This document shows positions 12,246-23,000 of a stretch of DNA of 50,806 nt, in pieces; the stretch's first letter is position 1, and each line of letters begins with the position of its first letter. Origin of the DNA: Symbiodinium natans (lineage: Eukaryota > Sar > Dinophyceae > Suessiales > Symbiodiniaceae); assembly GCA_905221605.1 (NCBI GenBank), contig CAJNDS010000802.1:843501-894306 (forward strand), in the 5' to 3' direction. The translations under genes and the position numbers were made by a program. The notes under the pieces were generated by a model. That model was not told the DNA's origin and did no database searches. It saw only the letters and a list, made by a program, of their open reading frames with translations.

Positions 12246-13130
12246 TGAGCAAGACCTGGAATCGTGCAGTTTCAGTCGAAACGCCTCACCCCTTCCAAGC
12301 ACATCACCCCCCCGATAAGCAAGACCTGGAAGCATGCAGTTTCAGTCGGCACGCCTCAGTCGAAACGCCTCACCCCTTCCAAGCACATCACCCCCCTGAT
12401 AAGCAAGACCTGGAAGCATGCAGTTTCAGTCGAAACGCCTCACCCCTTCCAAGCAAATCACCCCCCGATAAGCAAAACCTGGAATCATGCAGTTTTCAGT
12501 CGAAACGCCTCACCCCTTCCAAGCACATCACCCCCCTGATAAGCAAGACCTGGAAGCATGCAGTTTCAGTCGAAACGCCTCACCCCTTCCAAGCAAATCA
12601 CCCCCCGATAAGCAAAACCTGGAATCATGCAGTTTTCAGTCGAAACGCCTCACCCCTTCCAAGCACATCACCCCCCCGATAAGCAAGACCTGGAAGCATG
12701 CAGTTTCAGTCGAAACGCCTCAGTCGAAACGCCTCACCCCTTCCAAGCACATCACCCCCCCGATAAGCAAGACCTGGAAGCATGCATTTTTCAGTCGAAA
12801 CGCCTCACCCCTTCCAAGCACATCACCCCCCGATAAGCAAGACTTGGAAGCATGCAGTTTCAGTCGAAACGCCTCACCCCTTCCAAGCACATCACCCCCC
12901 CGCCTCACCCCTTCCAAGCGCATCAGCCCCTGCCCCGATAAGCAAAACCTGGAATCGTGCGGTTTCAGTCGAAACGCCTCACCCCTTCCAAGCACATCAC
13001 CCCCCGATAAGCAAAACCTGGAATCATGCATTTTTCAGTCGAAACGCTTCACCCCTTCCAAGCACATCCCCCCCCGACAAATTTGCATTTTCAATCGAGA
13101 CTCCTCACCCGTTCCAAGCACATCACCCCC
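12246..13130. repeat. 69-bp minisatellite, about 12 units
   Basis: The unit contains CAGTTTCAGTCGAAACGCCT, CACCCCTTCCAAGCACATCA, a C-run, and GATAAGCAAGACCTGGAA(G/T)C(A/G)TG. Starts at 12268 and 12337 show the 69-base period. Some junctions carry an extra 15-18 bases that repeat CAGTCGAAACGCCT, and the C-run length varies. Since 69 = 3 x 23, one plus-strand frame stays open over several units and gives a repeated peptide with no known function. The array abuts the start of the second long direct repeat and probably also precedes position 1. Confidence 0.93.
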
Positions 13131-15286
13131 TGAGAAGCAAAAAAAAGGTGTGCGCGATGGAACCAAAATCAACTCTGGAGCCTGCAGATGGTGCCTGGAA
13201 CCTTCATGAGGTTAGACCGTTGGCAGATGGGCGACAGTATGCTGGCAGCTGAGGTGCGCAAGGTGCGGTGAATGTGGGCTGCATGCCTGTATGTTGCCTA
13301 CACACTGCGCAGGCAGGAGGTGCAAGGGCTCCATGCATACAGGTGGCTATAGTGGCACTTGATGGTGGGATCTCGTGCCCAGGGTCCCAAACATTGCCAA
13401 AGCAGTGTATCCAACTCGACAAGAATGTCCTCGGAGTTGATAACAACCATAGGGTCGAGAGTTCATGCATAGCTTGAGGGTTAGGCTTTACGAGGGGTTC
13501 TTTGATGGAGTTCAGTGCATCGGGGACCCTCAACATTGCCTGTGCTTCTGTGAGGCGGATGCATGTCCGGTTCTAAATTTTTTGGGGACCCTGATCTCGT
13601 GAATTCCCAAGTTGCCCAAAAGCTCATGAAGACACCAATGAATGGGCCCAAGCCAAGCAACATCCAGCTTACGGCTTCTGGATGTAGGCCGCCGGCACGT
13701 GCTTGCTGTTCCTGACGTGCACAAGCTCACTGCTGCAATCTTCATGTCAGGGAACATGCAGCACACCTGCACCCCTTGATGTGAAGCCATGTCAAGGGAC
13801 GGGTCACCGCGGCTGGACTGGTCCAGGGAGGCCTTCCTGGCCCAATGAAACTGGAGGGAGTCTGCGCGGATGACACGTTGGTGTAGCCCAGCTGCTCCTT
13901 CCAGCCCTGGTAGATCTGGTCTACATCTTTCTGGGTGCTGAGGAAGGTCTGGGTCTTGGCGGACTCGAGCTGTCCGGATTTCCAGGCCTTCAACTGCTGG
14001 TGGTGGAAGGAGCCGCAAGGAGTCCAAATCACGTTCAAGGGGCCCAAGTTCTGGAAGGCTGGAAGCCGCAGGGCATTCATGCCACCGATGATGGGAGCGG
14101 TCTGCTTCATGCCCTTCCACTGCTGGTGGATCTGGTGGTAGTGGGGGCCATCTGCCAGCCTTATTGACTAGCACGACGAAAGATTCATGCAGAAGTCTGA
14201 AACATTCCGAGCGCCTGTTTTTATAGTCCCCAAAAATCCCAAGAATCGAGGGCAACAGCATGTACATCTTATCATGCCCCACACATCCCAAGCGAACCAA
14301 AGGCAAAAAGATGTAGGCGACAAACTGAGCACTTCACTTCACCATGCGCCGCACATGCAAAGAACCAAAGGCAGCAACTTTACTATGTCCACACATCTCA
14401 TTCAGAAGACCCCGAGAGCACTCAAAGACCATCCCGACGGCACTCCAAGACCATTCCAAGACGTCAAGAGCAATCCACGGCCACAAGCAACGACGGCTCT
14501 AGACTAGGGCGGACACAGGCGTCTCTGCCACGTTGTGGGACACGTGTGCAAGCCGCCAAAAATCACGGGACTTAAGCGGGAGCACGTTTCTGGAGTAATT
14601 ACATGGCGCTTCCTTGCAGCCCTGAGCTCTCGATACAATCAAGAAACCGTGATGATTCTGTACCTTGTGGACTTGGGCCCGAGATGGTGAGCTAAATATG
14701 CTGAATGTTCACAAGATTTCACAAGCCCACCTAGGCCCTAGGCGGCCCAACAAGTATTCTTGCGTCTAAGCGGCTGAACCAGTATGAAAGTGGAGGGAGG
14801 CGGCAGCACTCTTGGGCCCAATCTGGAAGCATCCACTCAAAGTGTGGGCCATTACCGAGATGCGCGAAGGCCAAAGCATCCATCGTCATTTGGAACGACT
14901 CCGCCAAGTCAGCGGGAATCTCGATCTGGCACGGTCCCAAAAAATATGGCAATCACACATAGAAGAAGCCCTAGCCAGTGGGGTGGAACTGGGCCAGGAG
15001 AGGTGGGTGGGCTAGACCCAGGACAGTTCTCTCTCCGCTGACCGTACGAACGTAAACGCCACGCTTGCAGGATAGTTCTCGAGCACGGGCACTACACAAA
15101 AAGGACATGCCCTCTCATTAAGGAGGTTCAGATGAAGTACAACATCCATGCGTCTGCACACGCCGACATCCTGGCCTGCAGCATGACGGCAACAGGATAG
15201 CACACACAGCGCTGAGCCCAGACACTGCGGTGGCAGTTGAGCTCTATTTGTTCAAATTTGAGAGTCTGGCGGCGTAAAACGTGTCC
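13131..15286. repeat. Long direct repeat, copy 2
   Basis: Partner of 1-2140. It differs by a few point changes (for example GGTTTTAAATT versus GGTTCTAAATT near 13570), a 10-base local duplication near 14715 and a shorter G-run near 14980. It starts directly after the 69-bp minisatellite and ends at the shared GTGTCC at 15286. Beyond this point the two loci are unrelated. Confidence 0.95.
13820..14158 (-). pseudogene. rbcL: RuBisCO form II large subunit, C-terminal fragment (copy 2)
   Basis: Same fragment as at 690-1028, offset by 13130 bases, with the same deletion and the same frame change. The peptide from [10 protein letters not shown] to the end of the open stretch is identical in both copies. 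The gene fragment was therefore already broken before the segment was duplicated. Confidence 0.85.
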
Positions 15287-15982
15287 GAAGTATTGACGTT
15301 GAAAGATCGCAAAATGCCGGTGGGAGATGGACTCAGTCGTTTCTGACACATCCTTCCACACATCTCCGTGAAATTCCTTGACAGATTCTTTCAACTACGA
15401 CATGCTCCTGCTTCAACATGATTCGCCCACGGAGCTATTTGCCAACTCGGGATGATGTGCCTTTTTCCGACGTTTTTCCGAACATAGAACTTGGGGAAGG
15501 GGGATGGAAGGGGGATGTCTGCATGGGGGAATCTTTCCAGGTTGAACGGGGAAGAATGATGATTCAAAAATCTTTCTGACCAGCATGGAGTTCCAAATCG
15601 GGATTTGGGGGTTGAAGACTCCCTCTCGAATGTGTGACAAATCTGCAGAACCAGACATCAGATGTGTCGACGAACGGTTTCGTACAAGTTGTGCTCCAGT
15701 GACAGTACGATTGCCTAGCCTTTGCTTTCAATTGCCTGGCCTCTTCGGCCAGGCCTACGTTGGGAACAAGAGGACTTGCATCCAACCCTTCATGACAGAA
15801 ACTTCGTCCAGGCCAAACGCGTACTTGTAGGTCAGCTGAGTCAACTTCCTTGAGCAAGTCAATCAACTCTGCCTTGACAGACTCGGGCAACGACAAAAGC
15901 CACATCCATGAGCACTTAAACTGACTTTCAGTTAATGCCATGCTTGCAGAGAACTCTGACGCAACATATGCAGTTTGAATAC
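15287..15982. other. Unassigned stretch with one open minus frame
   Basis: A minus-strand frame at 15564-16094 (about 176 codons) includes SLPESVKAELIDLLKEVDSA, which looks protein-like, but no domain is recognisable. Its beginning overlaps the outer LTR-like repeat. I cannot say whether it is a host gene fragment or chance. Confidence 0.3.
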
Positions 15983-16136
15983 GGGCGCACACCAGGAACA
16001 CACTTTTGCAAACACAGCGGGTATGTACACTATACAAAACATGCTGCATATTGGGTTTCCCTAAACGTGCGTGTTTGCTACGGCATGTGCTCAAGCTTTA
16101 CACAATAAACGAGGGGGTATTCTCACCCGTCTTATC
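15983..16136 (-). repeat. Putative 3' LTR of element A
   Basis: It matches 46572-46745 from GGGCGCACACCAGGAACACA to ATTCTCAC. The right copy has about 20 extra bases after CTTTTGC. Read on the minus strand both begin TGAGAATACC. It lies about 160 bases beyond the stop of the RT-RNase H frame, where a 3' LTR is expected. The other end does not finish in CA and no flanking duplication is visible, so this could instead be a dispersed repeat. Confidence 0.55.
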
Positions 16137-16296
16137 TATTGACACATGCCGGGATTCTATACACTGAAAACGTGCAGATGACACCATTCTGGGCACTCTA
16201 CTAGTGCGCGATTTCCGGGCTCTCTACTAGTTCGCAATTTCGATGACATATCTAATTAAGCTGCCATTGACGGCTCAGCACACCTGCAAAATGCAG

Positions 16297-19131
16297 TCAA
16301 TCTCCGCTTGGGATTTCTCCTTTCCTGAGCTTTTTCGCTGGATCACTCAGAATGACCTTCCCTTCCTGCATCATACGGAAGAGCTGATGTGGGCGCATAC
16401 TCTTCGTGAGTGCGTCAGCTACCTGGGTGGCAGTGTCTGTCCACCTCAGCTTGTCACCGTGGGGCTTGTACAGCTCGTGGGTCTTGACGTCCTCACACCA
16501 CAGCTGTTGCCTCATTGATTCCAACTCGATGGCCAATCTTTTGTCTGTTACTTTGTTTCCATGGCATGTGCCCAGATGGTCAGTGAGACTGCGACAGTCA
16601 CTCACCCACTCGTGTCGCATATGCTTTTGCGACTCTTCCAGCCAGTTCTTCAACACTGGCAACTGACCTCTGAGTTCACAGAGAATAGCGCGGATGCGAT
16701 CCCCTGCCTCGACTGCTCCTTGCATCCCGTAGGTTTCTGCCTGCAATGTACTTCGGCATACGCGGCGGATGGTGGTGGAAGCGTAACCAATGATGTGAGC
16801 CACATGGGTATTCGTGTCTACCATGCTCTCTGCCGTGATGTAGTGGATGCGACCCTGCTGGCTTCTGAAACCTGGTTCTCCAGCGAACGAAGCATCACTG
16901 AAACTCACCACGCATGCTTCCTTCCATGTAAACAATCCGGCAGGGTAGTTCATGGATATTGACATGTCTGCTCTTGCAAGATCTACAACCTTGTTTGCAT
17001 CTCTTAGATCTGCTACTGTGGCCTTCGAAATACAACGCTGGAGACAATTGACCCTGTAGCAGAGGTCTGGTCTGGAGTACCTCGCTACCCAGGCTAAAGA
17101 TCCGACTACGCTCCTAAGAGAGGTGATTTCCTGATCTGTTATCTTCTCTGAGCCCTTCCTATGCTGCTCCACAGAGATATGCCGGATCAGTCGTGTGTTA
17201 TCCTCCGTGTCGATGGATACATTGTACTCACTGTCCTGTCTGAAACGCCGACCGCAATATCGGAACTCGCCTTCCTCTATCTTTCCTAGCTCAAAGTGGG
17301 ATAATACCCTGTCCATTAGCTTTTTGCCCTCGTCTGTATGGGCCCACAGCAGATCATCGACATGCGTCCCCAGCATGACTGCTGGTATCCCATCAGTGCC
17401 AGGGACGTAGTAGAGTCCAGGGCCGATCTTGGACATCTTCAGCCCTTCTTGTCGAGCAACCTTGCTGAGCCGCACGAAGAATCCACGTCCTGCATCCATG
17501 GTTCCATACACTGGAAGACGGCATAGCAACATTGCCTCAGGGTCCACACCTGGCAGGCCTCCTCTAGGCTGCTTCATGAGGATCACGCGTTCGAGAGGTT
17601 CCGATTGAAAGTACGCCGAGGACACGTCTCCGCAGTACAATCGTAGGCGATGACAAGCCGCATAACTCGCGATCATGCAGTGTGTTTCGGCTTCCGCCGT
17701 CGGAGAGTCGCATCGCAGTTGGCTTTTGTCTACGTCCTCAAAATTTCCGCACGAAACTAGTCTGCTGCGGAATTTGGGAGTGTAAGCCTCAGTGCCCTTT
17801 AGATGTTCGTGTTTATCAACATCCACCCATTGGGATGGCACCGGCTTGTGGCCCTCTTGCAAAAGTTTGCCCAGCAACTCACCTTGGATAGGGACTGCGG
17901 CATTCCATGTCTGGTATTTCTTCCACTCGTCGCCGCGTGCACCCAAGATTCCATCACGCGTTCTCTCATCCACATCTCTGATGTCGAGTTTCTTGGGCTT
18001 CTTACCCTGAGCTGCTTCCTCTGCGATCGCGGTCTTGGCAAACCTCTCCGTCATGAAGGCGATGTAGCCTGCATCCGAGACTGGTGCATCCGGCAGCGAT
18101 GACAGGTCGGTCGAACCGAAGAGCTTTTGTTTGAAGCATGTAAATCCTGTCCACTCACGACTGTCTTTCGAGTCCGCCTCTCGGATCATTCCCCATTCGT
18201 CTTCTACTGTCTGTTTGGTTCCATCTGCAAACGTCTTGTAAGTGCTTCTGGAATAGCTGATTTCATCGATGCTGCCTGGGAAATCACTTTCATCGGGGGT
18301 ATAGAGCATTACGCGGGGCTTCTTGTGTACACGGATGAAGTGGCCTTTCATTACCTGCCAGTAGTCTTCCGATCCATCATGCGATGTCGCCTCATTTATA
18401 GCTTGTTCCCAACTGCTAGGACTCATTTCCTCTGCAACATCCGAATCCTCATCAATCTCAACCCCGTTTCTGTAGCTCAAGTATCCGATGTCCTTCATCA
18501 GGGCCTCTAGCGGCTCAGTGTGGAAACCGAGCAACTTCAATGCTTTCTTCTGTTCCTTGTCCAGGCTGGCGTAACCTCTGCTGGCGTAAGTGGATATGGA
18601 CCAACGCTCTCCCTCAAACGGCATTGTTGCATGAGGTTGATCAGGGCCGAAGGCAACCATTTTGTGCCTGCTTTCCAACAATCTACCCGCGCGGCCTTCA
18701 TACTCTGCGTGCTTTCCACGAGCACTCGAGTCCCTGACCCACAATTCTCCTCCTGTGAAAGGACCTAGGCTTGTGAGCTGGTTCATGGAGCCGGGCAGGT
18801 TGTTGGAGTCCTTGTGCAAACTTGCTTCCGTGTTGAAATTTACCACGAAGCTCGACCACCCTTCGGTTGCACCCTTTGCCTTCAAGTACTCATTCACATA
18901 CCTCACAAACCATACCTGTTCCATGGTGGCATTCGTCAAACCTGCGAACGGTCCACGCGCATATGAAATCAGGCTGTAGCTTCTCCCGGATTTTGTCGCC
19001 TCTCGTTCCCCCTTCCGTTGCCTCATCTTTGTCGCCCTCAGGATTTCTAAGCAAGTACCTGGCCTGAAATCACCCCTGTCCAGCGCTTCCTTGGCCATCT
19101 GCTCTGCTTGTGACATGGCAATCTCCTCCAC
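16297..19131 (-). CDS. Element A: TET/JBP-like dioxygenase - copia RT - RNase H (944 codons open)
   Basis: The first third resembles TET/JBP 2OG-Fe(II) dioxygenases, which oxidise 5-methylcytosine or thymine in DNA. Visible are an H-x-D pair in SLHKDSNN (H106, D108), then GGELW (128-131), a distal His in PHATMPF (H167) and an Arg in GERWS (R176) that would hold 2-oxoglutarate. A copia RT follows: DVSSAYFQ (D502) and HVDDLLWA (590-593). RNase H is at about 740-910, with SFSDASFAG, LQAETYG and VSDCRSL, ending near VADALTKSM. The open frame extends upstream of the GTG at 19131 into the boundary of element C and continues in phase at 28273, so the real start lies in the interrupted polyprotein. 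There is no stop inside. The RT and RNase H calls are firm. The dioxygenase call rests on motif spacing, and activity is inferred. Confidence 0.9.
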   Translation of the reverse strand: MEEIAMSQAEQMAKEALDRGDFRPGTCLEILRATKMRQRKGEREATKSGRSYSLISYARGPFAGLTNATMEQVWFVRYVNEYLKAKGATEGWSSFVVNFNTEASLHKDSNNLPGSMNQLTSLGPFTGGELWVRDSSARGKHAEYEGRAGRLLESRHKMVAFGPDQPHATMPFEGERWSISTYASRGYASLDKEQKKALKLLGFHTEPLEALMKDIGYLSYRNGVEIDEDSDVAEEMSPSSWEQAINEATSHDGSEDYWQVMKGHFIRVHKKPRVMLYTPDESDFPGSIDEISYSRSTYKTFADGTKQTVEDEWGMIREADSKDSREWTGFTCFKQKLFGSTDLSSLPDAPVSDAGYIAFMTERFAKTAIAEEAAQGKKPKKLDIRDVDERTRDGILGARGDEWKKYQTWNAAVPIQGELLGKLLQEGHKPVPSQWVDVDKHEHLKGTEAYTPKFRSRLVSCGNFEDVDKSQLRCDSPTAEAETHCMIASYAACHRLRLYCGDVSSAYFQSEPLERVILMKQPRGGLPGVDPEAMLLCRLPVYGTMDAGRGFFVRLSKVARQEGLKMSKIGPGLYYVPGTDGIPAVMLGTHVDDLLWAHTDEGKKLMDRVLSHFELGKIEEGEFRYCGRRFRQDSEYNVSIDTEDNTRLIRHISVEQHRKGSEKITDQEITSLRSVVGSLAWVARYSRPDLCYRVNCLQRCISKATVADLRDANKVVDLARADMSISMNYPAGLFTWKEACVVSFSDASFAGEPGFRSQQGRIHYITAESMVDTNTHVAHIIGYASTTIRRVCRSTLQAETYGMQGAVEAGDRIRAILCELRGQLPVLKNWLEESQKHMRHEWVSDCRSLTDHLGTCHGNKVTDKRLAIELESMRQQLWCEDVKTHELYKPHGDKLRWTDTATQVADALTKSMRPHQLFRMMQEGKVILSDPAKKLRKGEIPSGD

Positions 19132-19161
19132 GGCAAATGCTTCATTGTCTTCGCCCGTCTT

Positions 19162-19432
19162 CTCTCACAAAAGTTGGGGTTTTGTATGAAAGAATAGGAA
19201 CTCAATCTGCTTGAGATTTCTTCCTCATGATTGGAATAAGCTTCATCGCAAAGGTCTATCTTGTGAGATCACGAAAATAATTTCATCTTCTATGTACACA
19301 TGTGAAACCTAATCCCATATATGTGTTAAAGATTCATCCAGTTACACTGACGCGCTTTTTCTTCAGTCGTGGGGCAAGCATGCACAGGATGCGATCAGGT
19401 TTCGCGATTTCCTGCTCTCCCGAAATGCCCCC
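19162..19432 (-). repeat. Split direct repeat B2 of element C
   Basis: 271 bases, apparently identical to 19716-19986 (offset 554), from CTCTCACAAAAGTTGGGG to CGAAATGCCCCC. It forms the outer 3' edge of the element. Beyond it, at 19161, the sequence of element A resumes. Confidence 0.95.
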
Positions 19433-19466
19433 CCATACCCAAGATTGATACGGGTGGGTGGGAGGG

Positions 19467-19715
19467 ACAAAAATTTTCTCTCAGCCCGAGCTCGAGCAGC
19501 TGTGAACATGAACGGGCCAACTGTTGATTCAAGCATGCAGCAAGTCACATGGCTAAAAATAACGTTCCTGATGCTGAGGAAAATTCGTTTAAAACTCGAA
19601 ACACTTTCCGCAACTCAAAAAGGTCGCAAAAAGGATTATTAAAAACCCCGTGCTCGAAGGAAGAGCACTACAACTTTAGTTTGAGAGAGAAATGTCAGGC
19701 GAGCTGAAATTTTCC
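19467..19715 (-). repeat. Split direct repeat A2 of element C
   Basis: 249 bases that match 28024-28272 (offset 8557) with one visible change (AACGTTCCTG versus AACGTTCATG). It abuts B1 directly at 19715/19716 and is separated from B2 by 34 bases. This internal position is where recombinase-mediated circle junctions form in related elements. Confidence 0.95.
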
Positions 19716-19986
19716 CTCTCACAAAAGTTGGGGTTTTGTATGAAAGAATAGGAACTCAATCTGCTTGAGATTTCTTCCTCATGATTGGAATAAGCTTCAT
19801 CGCAAAGGTCTATCTTGTGAGATCACGAAAATAATTTCATCTTCTATGTACACATGTGAAACCTAATCCCATATATGTGTTAAAGATTCATCCAGTTACA
19901 CTGACGCGCTTTTTCTTCAGTCGTGGGGCAAGCATGCACAGGATGCGATCAGGTTTCGCGATTTCCTGCTCTCCCGAAATGCCCCC
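19716..19986 (-). repeat. Split direct repeat B1 of element C
   Basis: 271 bases, apparently identical to B2 at 19162-19432. The pol stop codon at 20002 lies about 15 bases before it, so the polyprotein ends just upstream of the terminal repeats. Confidence 0.95.
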
Positions 19987-20001
19987 TTTTTAAGAGAGCT
20001 A

Positions 20002-23000
20002 TCAGGTAGTTTCGAATGCTTGCCGAATCCATGGAAAAGACTGACATGCGACAGCTCCTGAAATCTTCAGAGCCTCCTCAGGCTTTCCCCGAGAAGGCCC
20101 ATCAGCGATGTTCGAGTAACTCGGCACACGACATATCCAGGTATGACTTGGATCGGCATCCTCAGCAGCGGCGAAGCTTCTGATCAAGGTGTCCATCGTG
20201 TGGGACTTCGAACGGCCTTTAATGAGCCCGAATCGACAACCTTCATTGTCTGTCCAAATGATCACTCGACGTCCTGAAAGGCGATGGGCCAAGTGTATCC
20301 GCATGGCCACGACAGCGTAGGTTTCGATTTGTCCAATCAAGTGGTCACCGTCGGTCTGTAGGAGCGATTCTACCATGTCCTTTGGCATCTCGCCTCCAAA
20401 GACCTCTGCCGAACCATCGTGCGCGTCGAAAAGCACAGCCCCAACTCCGGCTACACCTTTTTCCCAGCTGCCATCTGTAAAGAGATGCACCGGAGAACTC
20501 GGCATATCTGCTTTGAGCTGTAGGGGCCTCGACGACTCCAGTGCAGTTATAGCGCGTTGACATAGCAGTCTAACCGCAACAGGAGAAGGGTGATGTCCAT
20601 GATGCACTATGGCGTTCAAATCTTCACAAACATAACGCAAAGTCCGGCCCCCGAAGAACCCAGCTGCGTACCGCAGGAGGCCCAGCAGGACTTGGCCCTC
20701 GTGGCGGCTAAGGACTGCTGACTGCTTGATCTCACGAAGGCGCTCAAGGAGTCGGTCAACCCGGCCAAGCTTGTTAGCCACTGTCAAGGTTCCCGAAGAT
20801 ATGCAAGAGATGTCGAGATGCAAGCCCAGCACGTCAAAGGACTTCGCAAAGGGGAGGCCTTTGTGACCCTCTCCAATTTCGGCATGTTTCCAACCAAGCA
20901 AGTGCAAAAACTTCGTGCATAGGAGGCCCACCTGTTCAGCATCTTCCGAAGGCACAAGGATTGGATAGTCGTCGAAGAAGTTTGCATGAGGGATCTCCAG
21001 CACGACGTTCAGTAAGAAGCTCAAGGCCCGAGCTATTCTTAAGAAGGCATAGACTGAAGCAGAGGCCCCAAAAACCAATGCTGAAGAAATGAAAAAGATT
21101 GGGCGGCCATCGGCATCACGCAGAAGCAGAACGCACAAGCTCCGATGTTGCTCACAGACTGCCATCTGTTTGTAAGCACCACTTAGATCAAGGCATCGGC
21201 CACTCCACTCTCTGGGAACGACTCCCGGCTTTCCCATCACGCGCTTTGCGATTTCCATGGCCAAAGAAATGCAGAAGTCGCCGTCCTGTAACTTTAGCTT
21301 CATGGTGCTGGTGAAAGTGCAGTTCAAGTCGGAATCGCAGGCATCGTCAATCGGTCTCAGTTTGCCTCCTTGTCGAACGCCAAACCTTCGCATCAAACTC
21401 CAATCTGTTCTCCCCAGATGCTCAGAAACTTCCGTTTCACTGCTGAAAGGCCCCTGAAGCCATCCAGCCTTCGCTTCGTCCATGGTCACCTTCAGCAGAT
21501 CGCGTTCTAGCTCGGGATCGGAAGCCCGATTTTCCAAAAGTAGCGCTGCCCGTTTCAAGGGAGCGACTTGACGGAGCTCCGCTTCGGTAGACGTGGCAGG
21601 TTTCACTTTGACATCAAAGGCAGCAGGGCATTCGGACACACCCGACAACTTCACCCCCGACTTCAAAAGCTCGATTGCCTCCATGTCATCGAAATTGTGC
21701 TGTCGCAGCAAAGACTCCAGAAGTAGGATCCTCTTGCCTTGCATCACGGTCTGCATCCACGATGGCATCGCTGAGTGAAGTTTGCTTTCGTCTTGTTCCA
21801 ACTTTTTGGAAAGGATCTCTGCTTTCATCAGTGCAAGTTTTCGACGAAGAAAGAGGGCTCGGCGATCAGCTACCATGTTGGCCTCAAGAGAAGCTTTCAG
21901 CTCCTTTGGGAGTTTGTTTTCGGAGTCAAGAGGGTGGCACACTTTCTTAGCAGCCTGGAACCATTCACAAGGATCCCTGTAGAAACCAACCTGGCAATCC
22001 TCACCCCTATCCAAACCAAGCCCCTCGCTGTCTGGGGAAGTCTCAGGAAGAGCCTCGGCGACCTCCCCCGAATCACCCCCTTGCACGGGAGGCGCGCCGA
22101 GGACCTTGCAACCGGATGAGGGAATTTGGCCGCGGGGCATGATGCGCACGAATTTATATTCGGAAACCAAGGGCTTATGCTTACGGGTTTGGCGTCCCAC
22201 CGCGGAAAGAGACTGCAAGCGCGGGTCGGGGGCCTCGGTCGGGCCAGGGGAGACATGGCAAGCAGAAGCAAAGCATGCGGCCCAGCGAGCAGCCAACACA
22301 ACAGGATACTGGGCCTCGAGGTGAGTGGACCACACCCAACCGCCAGCACGCCAGCTGACGCCCCAAGGTTCGTGCACATGACGGCCGCTGCAGCGGGCAC
22401 GAAGGCTGCCAAAGGCAGCCCGGTTGCTGAGGAGCTTGGTGGACTTGGGACGAGCGCCACCGTGCTCACAAGCGTCGAAGATGATCTCATGCAAGTCACT
22501 GAACCAGCGGCGGACCTTGGGCGAAGCGTGCATTCGGACCTTCAAGGCCAGCACACTCCAGAACCACGAGTTCGAGGGGTTTTCAAGAGTGAAGACACAG
22601 TCGTGCTCAGCGCACCAAAGCAGGACATGAAAGACCAAGTCATAAAGACGATTGGCAGCGGCGAGGCGCAAACCATCAGGGCTGGCGGGGTCAATGTGAG
22701 GCAAGCCGAGGGGAAAGTCGGCGCTCCGAAGCGGCCGAGGGTCACGGAGGCCGAGGGCGCGTAACTTGGCCGGCAAGGGCCGCTCACGGGCCCGAGACGA
22801 TGTGCCACAAGGGGGGCCTAGATGCACCGCGGCAGGCTTTTTGTCATGCAGCAAACGAAACAAGGCATCGCGGCCCATATCGGAAGCAAGGTCAAGGCGA
22901 ACCGTGGGAACTTGAGGACGCCGGGGACAGTTATCAACAGCAACGGCCGTGAACCCGAGCCTCTGGGCGGCTCGAGCCAGGGTCGCGGACCCGGAGAAGA

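Noticed and set aside
12029-13209. Plus-strand repeated-peptide frames (SKRLTPSKHITPP type)
   Set aside because: Produced by the 69-bp minisatellite, which keeps phase because 69 is divisible by 3; no start context or domain.
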